This document shows positions 24,861 to 37,574 of a stretch of 64,000 nucleotides of DNA, piece after piece. This DNA is from Acridotheres tristis. Lineage: Eukaryota > Chordata > Aves > Passeriformes > Sturnidae. The translations under genes were made by a program, and so were the position numbers. The notes under the pieces were generated by a model. The model saw nothing but the letters and a program-made list of their open reading frames with translations, was not told the origin of the DNA and ran no database searches. Location of the stretch: the NCBI GenBank assembly GCA_037013685.1, contig CM072889.1, forward strand, positions 15,013,976 through 15,077,975. The letters are read 5' to 3'. Within the stretch, counting starts at the first letter, position 1, and the number at the start of each line of letters is the position of its first letter.

Positions 24861-27379
24861 GTGAGACGACTGAAGGCAGCAGCGGGGAGGTGCGGGGAGG
24901 ACACGAGTCCAGCCCGGGGCTCAGGCGACAACTCCAAGATGAGAAGTGACAGGGCTGCTCCTGGGCTCCCCAGTGCCGGCACAGGGACACGGATGCCTGC
25001 TCCGAGCGACCTTCCCGCCCCCCCTCCCAGCCCCCCGACCTGTCAGACTTCTCTCCAGGGAGCAGCTCTGTCCTCGTTTCTCCTCCTCCCACCTTGGCAG
25101 GGACAGGAGATGCCAGCACATGGGAAAGTGACCCCCCGAGGGCTCCCCGCGGCCAGGCAGGACCAGAGACCCCGGGGACGATGCAGAGTGGAGCATCCCC
25201 GGGCCCCCCACCAGCAGCTGCCTCTCTCCCCAGCCTGTCACAGCAGCAGCAACAGCTCAAGGGAGACGCCTTTGAAAGGATAAACGGCAGGCGTTTGTTG
25301 TGCTCCCGTTTCCTGGATGAATGCGCTGCTTCCTTTTACTAAGTGCTCTCTTAGGAGAAGGAAAAGGGAAAAATAAAACAGCAGCAGAAAGGAAGGAGGA
25401 TGACTCACAGCGAGGCCACATCTCCACCGACACGCGAGAGCTTCAAGATGGTGCCAAGGACAAAGGCTGGGATCAAAAGCACGGCAATGGATCAAACACG
25501 AGCCCTCCCCGGGGAGGGGGAAGGTTTCAGGGAGCTGCCCGGGGGGAGGAAGGTGGGATGGAGCCGGGCCCTCCCGGCCGCCCATGGGCTGTAAGCAGCC
25601 ATCTCCCTTTCCTGAGCTTCAGCCACTGCTGTCACCATCTGAACAGGAGCTCCGGTTGTTGGAGCTCATTAAGACACGCACACAGGGCTCCACACCAGGA
25701 CACGGGGGGAGATGGAGAGCACCAGGAGGAACCGTGGCTGCACCCAACAGGAGGTGGAAAAATGCCCTTTTCCTGAGGAAATGAAAGAGCTGAGCCCGGA
25801 GCTCAGCACGCCGAAGGGGGCCGGTGCCCTTTCTGCCGGTGTCTCTCAAAGTCTATCAAAAAGTCCCATTTACATCAAAATGCCCTTTCCAGACATGCTT
25901 CGATTTTAGTTTTCCCCTTTCATCTCCGTCCCCCTCCCGCCCCACCTCGCAGCCCCATTGTCCTCCAAGCACCAGGAGAGGGCCGATCGCGCTGCCAGCG
26001 GGAAAGGAACAGGAGAGAAAGAAAAGAGCTGGAAACGAAGAGAGAAGCCGGAATCGCTCCTGGTCCCGCTCCAGCGGGAGCTGTGACCCCATCTCCTCCC
26101 GCCTGCTGCTTGGCGGCCGCCCCGGGGGACAGTGCTGGCCGTGTCCCCTCCGCGGGGACGGGGACTCGCTGCCCCAGCCTCCGCTGTCGCCCGGGGCTCT
26201 GCTCAGGCTCTGGTGACCACAGATGGTTTCAGTGAGCTTTAACAAAAGCCTCGGGCAAGGGCTGCAGGAGCCACCATCCTGCTCTGCTGTCCCCGGCCAA
26301 GCAGCACTCTGCACAGCCTGCTCCAAGCACGGAGGTCACTGGTGGCACTGGGAGACCCCGACAAAGCGCTCTGGGCTTGGTCACGACTGCACATCCCAAA
26401 TGGTAATGATCGAGTGTAAGTGCTTCACTCTGCAGATAAGTCTTAAAATGCCAGGGGAGCTGGAACACTTCCACAGGTGCCAGTGCCAGACTCTGCTCTG
26501 CCCCAGCTCTGTCCCACCTGTCCTCCTCCAGCAATCTGGATTCACTGAGCTGTTTCCTTCCCCAACCTTGGCCTCAGCAGTGCCACATCCTTCCCTCATT
26601 TCTCCAAGCCCCTTAAAAGCAGAAGTGTTTTCCCCAGGCTGCCGGATGGACACGCAAGCCCAAGACTGAAATCCGCTCCAGGTTCCGAGTGCAAATAAGG
26701 TTTAACTCCAGTTTAACCCAGTAACGCCCAGCTCTAGCAGTGCACAACCCCAATGCTGTTCACCAGGCTCTGTCCACCTTGCCTGACACGGAGCTTTTCC
26801 AGTCCTCCCTTCCTATTGTCAGCGTCTATTTTTAACCCCCAGCATTATTTCTCCCTGCGTGACTTCAGACACTCTCTGGGGACGAGGTGGAATTGCTGAG
26901 CTGGTTCCAGGCAAAGTGACTCAACTCTCACCTTCAGAAGCCACACAGGAATCAGAGGAGAAGTAAATTTTCCTCCATTCACATTTTCCTTTCTCTTTCC
27001 TTCCAAGCTCTGTCTGGAGCTGAAAGCAGGGAAAGCTGCAGGGGGGTAAAGCCTGTGTCCATCAGCAAGAACACACAGCAAAGCCATTCTCCTCCCTTTT
27101 CTTCCCTGGTACCTTTATAATCAGCTGGATTTACCTCTGTGCCAGTTACCTTGGGAAAAATCCTGCATCGACTGCTGGTGTATATGAAGGTTAGAATGGT
27201 AACGTTAACACAGGTGTTACGAGTGGAGCTCTGAGCTGCCAGGCACAGGGAATCTCAAGGAGAGAGGCACCATCCCGGCAGAAGGGAGGGAGCAGCATTC
27301 CCCTCGCGGGGCCCTGGGCCGAGCGCCGGTGCCGACGCTTCATTGCTCCCTTTGAGCTGGTCCTGCCGGCGCCGCAGAG

Positions 27380-27640
27380 CAGCAATTAAGGAGAAGGTCA
27401 GCAGCGAAGCCCTTCAAGAATCTGTCCCTTCAGGGGAGTATCCAAACAACCCCACCATTTGCTACCTTCTAATTCCTGAAGCGCACAAGCCCAACGCCAA
27501 TGTAACGCCAACCCAATGCCGAGCGCTCGGAGATGCCTCATGGAATGAGGAACGTGTGTGCTGCGTCAGCCAGATGTTGACATTATTTGGCATTAAGAGC
27601 CAATAAATAATCATTAATGCTGCTGCAGCAACCAGGCTCT
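27380..27640. promoter_or_regulatory. Candidate regulatory island in EFNB1 intron 1
   Basis: Balanced, non-repetitive sequence ending in an AT-rich core (about 27578-27625). ATTATTTGGC is followed after 7 nt by GCCAATAAATAAT, an imperfect inverted repeat with a 3-nt bulge and a CCAAT-type element. There is no coding signal. Confidence 0.3.
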
Positions 27641-28454
27641 CTGCAAGAAAGCCCAGATGCCAAAAACGCCGTGTTTATGGCACAAGGGGAGGCAGGATCC
27701 GGGAGAGCCGCCTGCCGTGCACAATGCAGCCGGCGCTGCCAATTCCAGAGCGTATCCCAGTCCTGCAGCACTCGGCATTTCTCCTGAAGCCCCAGCTTCA
27801 GTTCTCCCAGTTCCCCAGGAGGAACTGGGAGAGCCCCTGTGAGCTGACCTGCTTCCACAGCCACACAGGATCACACTGGCCACCAGAAGCTGGGATGACA
27901 TCAGGAGTCCTTGCATTCCGAGCTGTCTGACACTGCTCCAGCCAGCCCTGTTTTTTGGGATGACTCCCTGGTTTCACTCACTGGAGCTGGCAGGACGCTG
28001 GAACACACACAGCCCCGGAGACAAGAGGAGGCAGCATCTGGAAGCAATTATCCCAACGCTCTTGTATCTGTCACCCACTCCTTTTGTAAGGAACCATTCT
28101 CAGTATCAGCAATCTCTCTGTCATAAACCAGGAAAGAGATTTTTCCCCCTCATCCCAACAAGACAGTGGAGACTTTCCTGATGGAGGGCAGGGTGGGCAA
28201 GGTTCCTCCTGCCAGGTCACAGGAGAACTGGGCACAGCAGACAGGCATCTGTAGTCACCTTAAGGACGAATCCCACTCAGATAAGTAATACAGCAATTTC
28301 TCTCCTTTGCCAGTGCCCTGGTATGATGCTGCAGCACTTCCAACACTGTACTTCTACGTTTGATGCCCCAAAAACCTCCAACTGTTTTACAGGCATGGAT
28401 GAACTTCTGGGAGCTCTGTGGGATGGGTCCCCATGCCACCAACGCACCCCATGC

Positions 28455-28552
28455 AATTCCATCCTCAAACCATGTGCTCCATCCTAAACCAGCACGCCTC
28501 CAGCCTCAAACCATGTGTTTCTATCCTCAACCCACGTGCCTCCATCCTCAAA
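28455..28552. repeat. Short minisatellite, unit about 21-24 bp
   Basis: Four to five imperfect copies of a CCATCCTCAAACCATGTG-type unit lie in EFNB1 intron 1. Copies alternate between CATGTG and CACGTG/CACGCC variants. Confidence 0.75.
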
Positions 28553-30214
28553 GAGGAAAAATAAGGAGGAGCAGGCCTTGTCTAGGAGAGCAGGAGTCAG
28601 GAGGATCCCACAGCCCATCCCCACCACCCTGAACAGCCCCTCCCCAGGCTAGGTAGTCCCTGCATTCTCCCTGGCATTGTTCTCATCCCACACTGTGCTC
28701 AGGGACAACATACAGCTTGCATCCCAAAAGGAAAACCCAGCCAAGAAAGGCTGGCTGATGGGCACCAGGATTTTTACAGCTGGCTGGCACATCCAGAAAA
28801 TCTCCAGCACCTAAAACAGGGGCTCCCCTACCCACCTTCTTGAGCCCACAAACTCCACACGTGGCAGAGGGAGGTGGCTCACGAAGACTTTCGTGCCTCT
28901 CTTGGATGTTATGAAACCAGGCAGGGAGCATGAAACTGCCTGCCGTGGGTGGGAGCACCCAGGGCTATATGGAGAGCCTGGAGGATTCCTCCGTGGTCTG
29001 ACAAAGCACGTGGGCTCCCCCGCCCCGCACACACCCTCGCTGGGTGGGTTTTTCTTCTGGAGAGACTGGGTGAGCACAAATACCCAGCACAGCCCCACAT
29101 GAAGGGGGTAATTAGGGAACAGCACCCAGAACTCACCAAGTCAGGGCAGAGATCAAAAGCAGAATCGAGCATGAAACCTCACCAGGATCGGGAGCTGCTC
29201 CTGGGAATGGACTTCTGTGGGACCCCCCTCCCCCCCATCCCTGAATCCCAGAACCGCTCCTGCAGGTAGGGAATGCCAAGCCAAGGCAACAGAAGTAGGC
29301 TTTCCTCCATCCCCTACTCCTAGCAAGTCTTCCTATAACTCAGAGAAGTGAAAAAAAAAAAAGAAAAATAGGAAAAAGCTCTTCTACTGCCATTAAATGA
29401 GCAGCAGGCATGAAGCTGCGAAGGATGGAATGGTGGGAGAGGGTTGGGGGTCCAGGAAGCACAAGGGACCCTCCCCTCTTTTCCCCTCCCTCCACTGCTT
29501 TGCCAGAATGTTGCTGCCTCAATTATTTCAGCAATTAGTTGAGCTGAGGCACTGCTAATGGGGGGCAGGGAAAGGGGGTTGCAGGAAAAGGGGGGCACAA
29601 ACCGGCCAGGATGCACAGCCAGATCTCGGCCTCACAAAATTTCCATGGATGAAGAATAATACAAATCTTAAACCCAAACACAGCTGAAGGGGAAATTCCA
29701 GCTGCCTCCAGCCCTTCACACCTCCAAGCGCCTTCCTGAAACTCCAATCCAGCCAGGCCTCCTTGGCCCAGTGAGAGGGAAAGGGGCTGTGCATCCCCAG
29801 TGGCACTGGGACAGCCCTTCCCACCTCCTGGGGACACATGTCCTCCTCCTCCTCACATGCTGTGAAGGAAGCTGGAACAATGGGATGCACCAGTGCCAGC
29901 TCCGGCAGGGATGGACACTCATGGACCACCCACCTGGCTGCTCAGGGACAAGGGACAGGCTAGGAGGGACAGCCTGGTGCAGGGGGCACAGGCAGCTGCC
30001 AAGATCCCCTCCCTTGCTTGGTGTGAGGGGCAGCTCCCTGTCCTGGTGACATGGGGGGACATGAGAGGGGCATGGGGAATTCAGTGACTGCAGGCTGTGG
30101 TCACTGAAGGAAGGGCTGTGCAAAGCTCCCCCATCTTCTCCCACCCCAGCTCTTCCCACAGGAGAGGGGCTGCTGGCTGAGCCATGGGCCAGACCTTCCC
30201 TTATAAAAATAACA

Positions 30215-30247
30215 TCTCTTTTTTTTTTTTTTTTTTTTTCCTTTTTT
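30215..30247. repeat. Poly(T) tract (T21 plus CC and T6)
   Basis: An uninterrupted run of 21 T at 30219-30239, then CC and six more T, in EFNB1 intron 1. On the EFNB1 strand it is poly(A). No retroposed gene is recognisable beside it. Confidence 0.95.
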
Positions 30248-30524
30248 AATTTCTTCTTTTGAAATAATTGACTAATTGGCCGAGCCCCAGGTCCGTGCTG
30301 GGAGTGGATCCCAGGTCTGCTCTTGCATAAAGCATTTATTAAAGACATCACAGGAGGACAGGAGAGGAGAGGAGGGGAGGGGGGCCAGGCAGAGCCCGGC
30401 AGGCCAGGGCGGTGCCCAGAGCATGCTGGAAATTTCCCATCGCACCCAGAGGGAGGAAGCCCAAAAATTAATCCTGATCATCCCCCGCAGCACAGCTCTG
30501 CCCCAAGCAGGGCCTGACTCAGCC

Positions 30525-30590
30525 GGGATGGGCATCACCCGGGGCAGGCATCACTCAGGATAGGCAGCACCCAGAAAGGGCATCCCAGTC
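30525..30590. repeat. Short tandem repeat, unit about 20 bp
   Basis: Three to four copies of a GGGCAGGCATCACCCAG-like unit (GGGATGGGCATCACCC, GGGGCAGGCATCACTCA, GGATAGGCAGCACCCAG) lie in EFNB1 intron 1. Confidence 0.7.
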
Positions 30591-33170
30591 CCAGCACCCT
30601 CAGAGCAGGGCTCTGAGTACGTGAAAGGGAGGGGGGTCCCCCTCCTCTCCTCCCTTTAATCCCCAGCCCCAAAGCAGAGCCCTTTCAGGGGAAAGTGTAA
30701 TGCAATACCTGGAAAATTTCTCCCACCCGTTCTCCGCTGTCGGCTGCCAAATTTAAAACATATTTGCTGCCTGGCCTTGAAGAAACGTAACCTGCTGCCT
30801 AATTCCAACACGTTCGTTCTTTGGGGGGCAACGAAAAAATTCACAGAGCCGCTGGTGGCTCCTCTCCTTACACCCTGCAGCCCTGAGGGCTGGGAGCTGC
30901 CAAAAAGCTGCCTGGGAGCCTCTGCCAGCACACACCGGAACGCCAGGAAAGAACGGGAGGGAGAGAAGGAGCCCTTGCACAGCAAGAGGTTTTTGAGTCA
31001 ATGTCCATGAGCCCCAAGAATCAGCTGGCGGTGCCCCCAGTCAAAAGCCCTTGGAATATGCAACATCCAGGGCAGTACAAAACTGCAGACCATGGGCAAC
31101 AGGCAGGGACGTGCAGGGAGAGGATCCCCCCCTCGGAAGCAGAGCCACCTCATCTGCTTTCACAAATGGAGAACCGAGGAGCAGGTGGATGCATATACAG
31201 CCCCATCCCTCATCCCAGCACCCCAGCTCCTCACCAGGAGGAATTCTCTGGCAGGGAAGGGTTTCGAGGGGAGGCTGGAGCAGTGGGAAGGGGCTGGGGG
31301 AGGGCACAATGTGTTTAGCAGACTGAACGATCCGACAGGGCCCATTAAAGGAAACAATTTGTAATACAATAATTATTATGTCGTTTCTCTGGCCTCTTTC
31401 CTAAGCCTCCCTTTAAACAGTTTGAGGCTTGAGGGGCCTCTAGAAAGCAGAAATCTGTGGGGCTGAGGGTGCTCCAGTGTCCACATGTGCCAGGATGAGG
31501 AAGATGGGATGGACATATGGAGCAGACATTTGCTTGAAGCTCTCCATGCAATGGGAGCTCATCCCATTTGCTCACAATCCTTGAGGGAACAAAGAGGAAC
31601 TGCTGCTCCCCAACTGCAGGGGATCATCAGCAGATAAGGGCTCTCTTTGGGAACACCACTGGATGTGGATCCATGCTTGCTCCAACCTAGAGCGAGGCCG
31701 GGCCCCGCGGCTTCTCCAGCTCGGCTTTTCTGCTCTGAAGTTCTCGGCCACACATCTGAAGAAAGCGGCAGTAGCGAACAACAGAGCGAGAGCAAGCAAC
31801 ACAAATCCCCGGGATAATGAGCCCGGAGGAGGGAGACGGTGGGCTCTGTCTGAGGAGGGAGCCGTGCTTTTATTGGAGAGGCCTAAAAGGGCTATAAATC
31901 CTCAGATTCAAAGGCGAACTCAAGCTCTTTTAAGTTGGAGGAAGGCCTGGGATGTGTCAGCTGGGAGGACTAACCACGCCGCGTCCCCTGCTGAAGTGGC
32001 CTCTTCAGCAAAGCCGCGGAGCAGCGCGGGATATTACACCCAGATCCTTTCCATATGCTCCCGGCCGGCCGCAGGCAGGGCACGCCGGCATCCCTGGGAG
32101 CCGCCCGGCCCCCCGCGCAGGAACACCGGCCACCCTGCCTCAATGGGGCAGTGCCTTTGTACCCATTCCCCTTCCAGACCCCACTGAGGATTTGCCCCCT
32201 GAAATCCCAGTGGGAGCAGGGGGCCGCGTCCCTCCCTCTCGCGTTTGGCTGCGATACTACAGCAAGCTCAGACAAAGAGAGCGGAGCCCAGCACCAGCAC
32301 ATCCCTGCATCCCTCCACATCCCGAGGCTGCCAGCCCTGCCCGCCAACCCGCACACCAGGCCGTGCTCCTACGTTTCAGAAATCCATTAAAAGGGAAAAA
32401 TCAGTGGTAAAGAGGAGACGGCGCCGAGCCTCAGCGCCGCGCGAGCAACAGCAGACGCTTCCCAGCCTAATGAGAAGGAAAACATGGACACACTCCGGGA
32501 TCAATGGGAATGGTGAAAGGAGGTTTATAGCTCATAAGCCATGAAAAGGCACTTTGCTTTTCCCAAAGTACCTACTTGGAAGAGGTGAGATGGCAAAAGC
32601 CAGGCAGGGCAGCTGGCACACAGGACCGGGCTCATCCTGTAGAATGCCAGGGACAAGGAGAGGGATTGCTGGGACATGGGATTTCCTGTCCCATAACCAG
32701 CAGTGACACAGGCCTGGGTGCCACCAAAACCAGCCAGGACCCCCAACTAGGGAGGGCACTCATTCCAAGGCTTTAGACTTCCCAAACTCTGGCCTGAATG
32801 TGCTGGGACAGAAGGAGCTGGGACACCTTGTGTGGCATCTCCCAAGTGTCCCAACCGGGCACCTCCACATTGGCACCAGGAAGGGCCAATCCGCGTCAAA
32901 CCAGGTGACTCCAAGCTTCTCACCACAGCCCAGCCCCAGCACACATGGCACACGGGGATCTCTGTGCAGGCACAGCACCAGAGAGGGATAGAGCCTTTGA
33001 AAAACACCGAGGGGAGCTCATGGCTGGACACCAACTAAACCCCCGGCTCTGCCCTCACACGGCCCCCCCGGGAAAAGCCTGGTCCCATGGCCTCAGAAAG
33101 GGCAAGCATCCCACCTGGGAAGGGCTGGCTGCGGGTAGGAAAAGGTTATTCCCGAGCAGCCGAGGCAGGG

Positions 33171-33180
33171 TTATAAATAG
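33171..33180 (+). promoter_or_regulatory. TTATAAATAG: perfect MEF2 consensus, also a TATA-like element
   Basis: The element fits YTAWWWWTAR (MEF2) exactly and also contains TATAAATA. An E-box CAGCTG follows at 33198-33203, and a short GCTCA repeat follows that. MEF2 plus E-box pairs are typical of muscle enhancers. As a TATA box it would face the open frame at 33177-33974. Confidence 0.45.
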
Positions 33181-33974
33181 CTGGCATTTTTGAAGTGCAG
33201 CTGCTCAGCTCAGCTCAGCTCGGCCGGGGCAGCACTGCCACGCCGGCACCTGAGCCGGCTCGGATCCCGCCCGGGGGCTCCGGCAGGGAGAGCTCACAGA
33301 GAAGCCACTGCTCACTGGAACACCACGAGGAACCCCCCAAACCTGTCCCCTCATCCTCCCGGGAGGAGGGACTGGAGGCCCCCGAGCCACGCTCGAGGGA
33401 TCGCCCGCAGCCTCCACTCCAGCTCCAGCAGAACCTGCTCCACGGAAGGGCAGGGGGCAGGAAAACCCCGCTGTGCACAAATCCAGCCTCACCAAGCAGG
33501 ACGTTTAGCCCCGACTTGTCCAACTCCTCTGGCACCAAGCCTGGACAGGCTGGGGGAGCCAGGAGTGCCAGGATTCCACGGCTCAGCCATGAGCAGAGCA
33601 TTGAGGCTCCAATAAGAGATGAGATCCTGAGACTCCATGAACCCAGCACCACGGCTCTAACCAGAGACAGGATCCCAAGGCTCCAGCACAGCCATGAGCT
33701 GAGCTCTGATGCTCCAACTGGAGATGGAAGCCAAAGGTTCCAGCACAGCCCTGAGCAGGTCAGCGGGGCTCCAATCACAAATGGGATCCCGAAGCTCCAG
33801 CACGGCAATGAGCTGGTGATCAAGCAAGAGACAACCCGTAAGGGAAAGGAAAACCCCTCCCTGTGCACCAACCCTCTCCACAAGCAGGAGGACCACTACC
33901 ACTATCCCTCCCGCTCTCCGGAGCAGGATTCTCTGCCACACCACCCCACCCAGAGCAAGGGATGGGGAGGGTGA
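33177..33974 (+). other. Unproven 266-codon open frame with in-frame tandem repeats, antisense to EFNB1
   Basis: The frame is open from just after a stop inside the TTATAAATAG element to TGA at 33972-33974, but has no in-frame ATG that I can find (it would start at GTG 33195 at best). From 33572 to about 33824 it contains five units beginning RIPRL, ILRLH, RIPRLQHSHEL, SQRFQHSPEQ and IPKLQHGNEL. Unit starts are 51, 48, 57 and 57 bp apart, all multiples of three. The translation is rich in Pro, Ser, His and Gln with no known domain. It may be a coding exon lacking its start, an lncRNA exon, or a chance frame in GC-rich DNA. I favour non-coding. Confidence 0.2.
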
Positions 33975-35309
33975 AGGCATCGGGGAACAGCAGCAAGGAG
34001 CTGGGCTGTCCCTCAGCCCTGCACAACAAAAGCCCCACTGCCGGGCCGCACATTCCTGCCCAGATGTGACGCCGCGATAGCGCCGAGCGAGTCCTGCTCC
34101 TGCTCCCCGATCCCAGCAATCATTAATTAGAGACAGAACGGAATCAGCTTTGTTTCTCCCCACCCTATTCCAGCTGCCAGACTCCAAGTAGCATGTGCTA
34201 CTGATCGCTCCAAGATGTTTTCCCACCGGAGTCCAGCGCTTCTCGGGCAGACAGGCTTCCCGTTAGCACGGCCACCGCTGTGCCGAGGACAGGGTGCCCT
34301 GCCACGGGGGCAGCGAGCACAAAGCTATGGGAGATCCGGGGGGAAGCTGGGACACACAAATCCTACATGGAAACAAGGGATCATCCCCACTGCTAAGCCT
34401 CTGGTTTACGGGGACAATCTAAACAGCTCCTGACGGACGTCATGCATGGGACTACTCGTGCACCTCGGCTCTTTGCGACCCCCGTGATCCCTAAAAACAC
34501 GGACAGGACTTGGGGGGACCCCTGAGTCCCCACAGAAGCTATTTGGGGGGACCCCTAAACACCTCGTGAAGCTGCTCAGAGGGTCCCCCAGCCCACCTGG
34601 CTGCACCACCAAGGACACAGACACATCCCGCCCTGCCACATTCAGCCCGTTTGGGATAAGGATTCAAGGGAACAGCTTAGACCCCAAAGCGACACAAGAG
34701 CTCAGGAGCAGCAGAGGGAAGCAGCCCCCGCCAGCCCCCTGCCAGCCTTTCCCAGTCAGAAACGGCATGGAAGCCCCATGGAAGCCCCATCCAGCCCTAT
34801 TGCCAGGCAGATCCAAGGAGCTGCAGCAGCTGTTTTGCTCCGGAGAAAGCTCCGGCTCCTTTTACAATCAATCAGCCACCCCATCACGGCTCTTTTTTTC
34901 TTTTAAAGGAAGCAGTTAAATCCATTTTATGGAATCCAGCGGTATTTACCCGGCTACTGCAAGAGCCGCAGCCCTGCCTTCCCTTTTTTTTTAATTTAAG
35001 TTAATGAAGTCATTCTCATACGACCCACAAGGAGCCCTGGGTGCTCCTTTCCCCCTGGCACAGGGAGAGAGAGAATGCCTCCAGTGAAACGTGGGCTGGG
35101 CATGGGGGGTTCTGCTTTGTGGGGAGCAGGAGCTGGGAGGGTTCCCAAAGTCCTGGCACCCAGCAAAGGGTCCCCCCCATTCCAAAGGGAAACTCCAAGT
35201 GGAAAGCAGGCTGTCCAGGCTTGCTTTGCCCAAGCCAGCCTTCGGGAGATGAAGAAAAGCCCTGCAAAGGCCAAGGTGCACATGGGGGCTATGGGATTCT
35301 TGATGGGAA

Positions 35310-35575
35310 CACAGAATCATAAATCCTGGAATGGTTTGGGTTGGGAGGGGACCTTAAAGCCCATCCAGCCACATCCCACCTCCTGCCATGGGCAGGGACA
35401 TCTCCCATTGTCCCAGGTTGCTCCAAGCCCCATCCAACCTGCCTTTGGACTTTCAGGGATGGAGCAGCCACAACTCTCTGGGCAACTTGTGCCACGGCCT
35501 CCCTACCCTCACAGCCAAGAATTTCTTCCCAATATCGAACTTAAACTTCCCATCTTTTTAATTTAAAGCCATTCC
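35310..35575 (-). mobile_element. CR1 LINE fragment, minus orientation (about 265 bp)
   Basis: Reverse-oriented CR1 beginning with its terminal repeat (CAGAATCATAAATCCTGG, then AATGGTTTGGGTTGGGAGG). It continues through CCATGGGCAGGGACATC, CCCCATCCAACCTGCC, TCTCTGGGCAACTTGTGCC and GAATTTCTTCCCAATATC. It is 5'-truncated and in the same orientation as EFNB1. Confidence 0.93.
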
Positions 35576-35954
35576 CTACCTCTCAGCCTCAGGAAGGGGG
35601 AGTCTCTACACGCCAGAAATGACTTTCAATTAAAAATAAGCAGCAAGTTTTCCCTATTGCCCAAATGCTGACACTCCTGTGCCCACGGCTCCCGTAATTC
35701 CATCTGCTCCAACAAGTGCGAGCCCCTCGCTCTGGAGCTCCAGGCCAGCCCTTCCCCTCGGAAACAGCTTTCCCACAAGCACTTTGTCCCTCGTAAAACG
35801 GCATTAAAAGAGGCAAAGATCTGCCAGGCTTCAACCCCAGTGCTGACAGAATTCCATAGGACACCATCATGTCATTAAAGGCAGAATAAAAATACCACGA
35901 AGGATTAGACTTTTGTCTGGGGTTTTTTTTTCCTCTTCCCCTCACCTTTTTTTT

Positions 35955-36200
35955 TTTTTTTTCTCTTAAATAAATGCATTTATTTGGTTTTTAACAAGTT
36001 CGGAGCTGAGCAAAACTTTCTGGAAGGGGAAGAGGGAAAAGCAGAGGCGAAAGGAGCCATTCTCTGGATGATGTGTCCCATTTCCCCCACCTCCTTATTA
36101 AAATACTTTCTGGGGAGGCGAATTCCAGCCTGAAATGAATTTTCCAAACTATATTTTATTAGGAATGCTTCCCTTTAACGGTCGGTACAGGAGCCCACCA
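35955..36200. promoter_or_regulatory. AT-rich island with an 18-bp perfect palindrome
   Basis: Directly after a T-tract (35947-35962) comes the perfect palindrome AAATAAATGCATTTATTT (35968-35985), with an ATGCAT centre. Further AT-rich, non-repetitive sequence continues to about 36180. This is a candidate regulatory element in EFNB1 intron 1, with no other support. Confidence 0.3.
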
Positions 36201-37574
36201 GGGTCAATATTTCTCCCAAATTACAGCCAAGGGAGTTGAGAAAGGATTTAGGCAGAATTCCTCCGGCAATTCCCGGCTGTCCAAGGAGAGCACGCTCCCA
36301 CTGGCCCCCGGCTGTGCAGCAAAGGGGACGAGTAAATCTCAGAAGCACTTTCCCCAAAGCCCCCCTTGGACACGATGGAATAAATTAAATCCATATTGCC
36401 TCTCCAAGCCCCCTTCCAAAGGGTTCTGCAGGCATCCCAGGGAAAGCTCGCTCAGAGGGTGAGCTCATCCCAAGCACAGGTTTGAGACAATTATCACTTT
36501 TTCCAACAAAACCATTCCTAGGCCTATTTTTTTTCCCTTTCAAAACCTAGCATCCTCACACTGGGAAGTGGGTGATGATTTCACTGCTGGCTTTGGGACA
36601 CACACCCAGGAGCTGACCTGGGCTTCCCAACCCAGCACACAGCTTAAGCCTGACTTAACTCGATTAGGAAATCATTCCATCTATCGGGTGTGTTATCAGC
36701 ATCCCTCTGATAACACCAGGAGCCCCAGACTCGCTGGTAGAACTGGAGCCCACAGCTCCCAGCTGCCCAGAAAGGGCAGGAAAATATTTTCCTTATTTAC
36801 AGCAATCGCACTGAGGCCGGCCGGGCCCAAAGCGCCACGCTTGCTCCTCGGATCCGTTGGAAAATTCCACTTAGCCGTGTTATTTTAAAAGGCTTTAGCT
36901 CTCTTTACTCTAAAAACAAGAGTTTAAACTCAGCAGAGTGGGATGGGGGCTGGCACAGCCCCAACACTGCCCCAGGAAGGGGCTTGAAAGCCCAAATACA
37001 ACGGCAAAGGGTTTTTATGGATCTGTCTGGAGGATAATCCCAATCCAACCAAGAGCATGAGTCTTCCTCCAGCTGGAGCCGGACTTTGCCCAGCACATCA
37101 ATCCCCAGACTGGTTTCCTCAGCTGGGTTTGCTGGGAGCGGCCGTGTGGAAGCTCTGCCCAACGCCACGCAGCCGGCAAAGCTCGGAGCTGGGAAAGAAA
37201 GCCACGGATCCCAAAGACAGATCCCGGACACGAGGATCCGGGATCGCTCCACAGGGGCACAGACTGGAGGCATCTGAATGGGATCACAGCTGGGCCCCGA
37301 AAGTCCCCACAGAGGCAAAACACTTCCATGAGTTTTGCCCGTGCATGTCCCAGCAGAGCCGTTCCTGGGTGGAAATGCTGGTGTTTCGGGTGCTTTCCAC
37401 TTTCTCCTGTCCCTGTGGGGACACAGGGATGGGGAAGCACCCACAGAGCAGCCCCATATGGGATGGCACATTCCCAGAAAGCTGTGTCCAGGGCAGACAC
37501 CTCTGAGCTCCACATCCACGGACAACCGAGAGCAGACAATCCCCAAACTCTAAATCCAAATCAGAAAATGGAGA

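Noticed and set aside
30215..30247. Poly(T) tract as the tail of a processed pseudogene on the minus strand
   Set aside because: No recognisable gene-derived sequence or target-site duplication lies beside it; it looks like a simple homopolymer.
33195..33203. GTG start for the 33.2-34.0 kb frame
   Set aside because: Vertebrate genes rarely initiate at GTG, and no supporting context is visible. If this frame is coding, its start must be in another exon.
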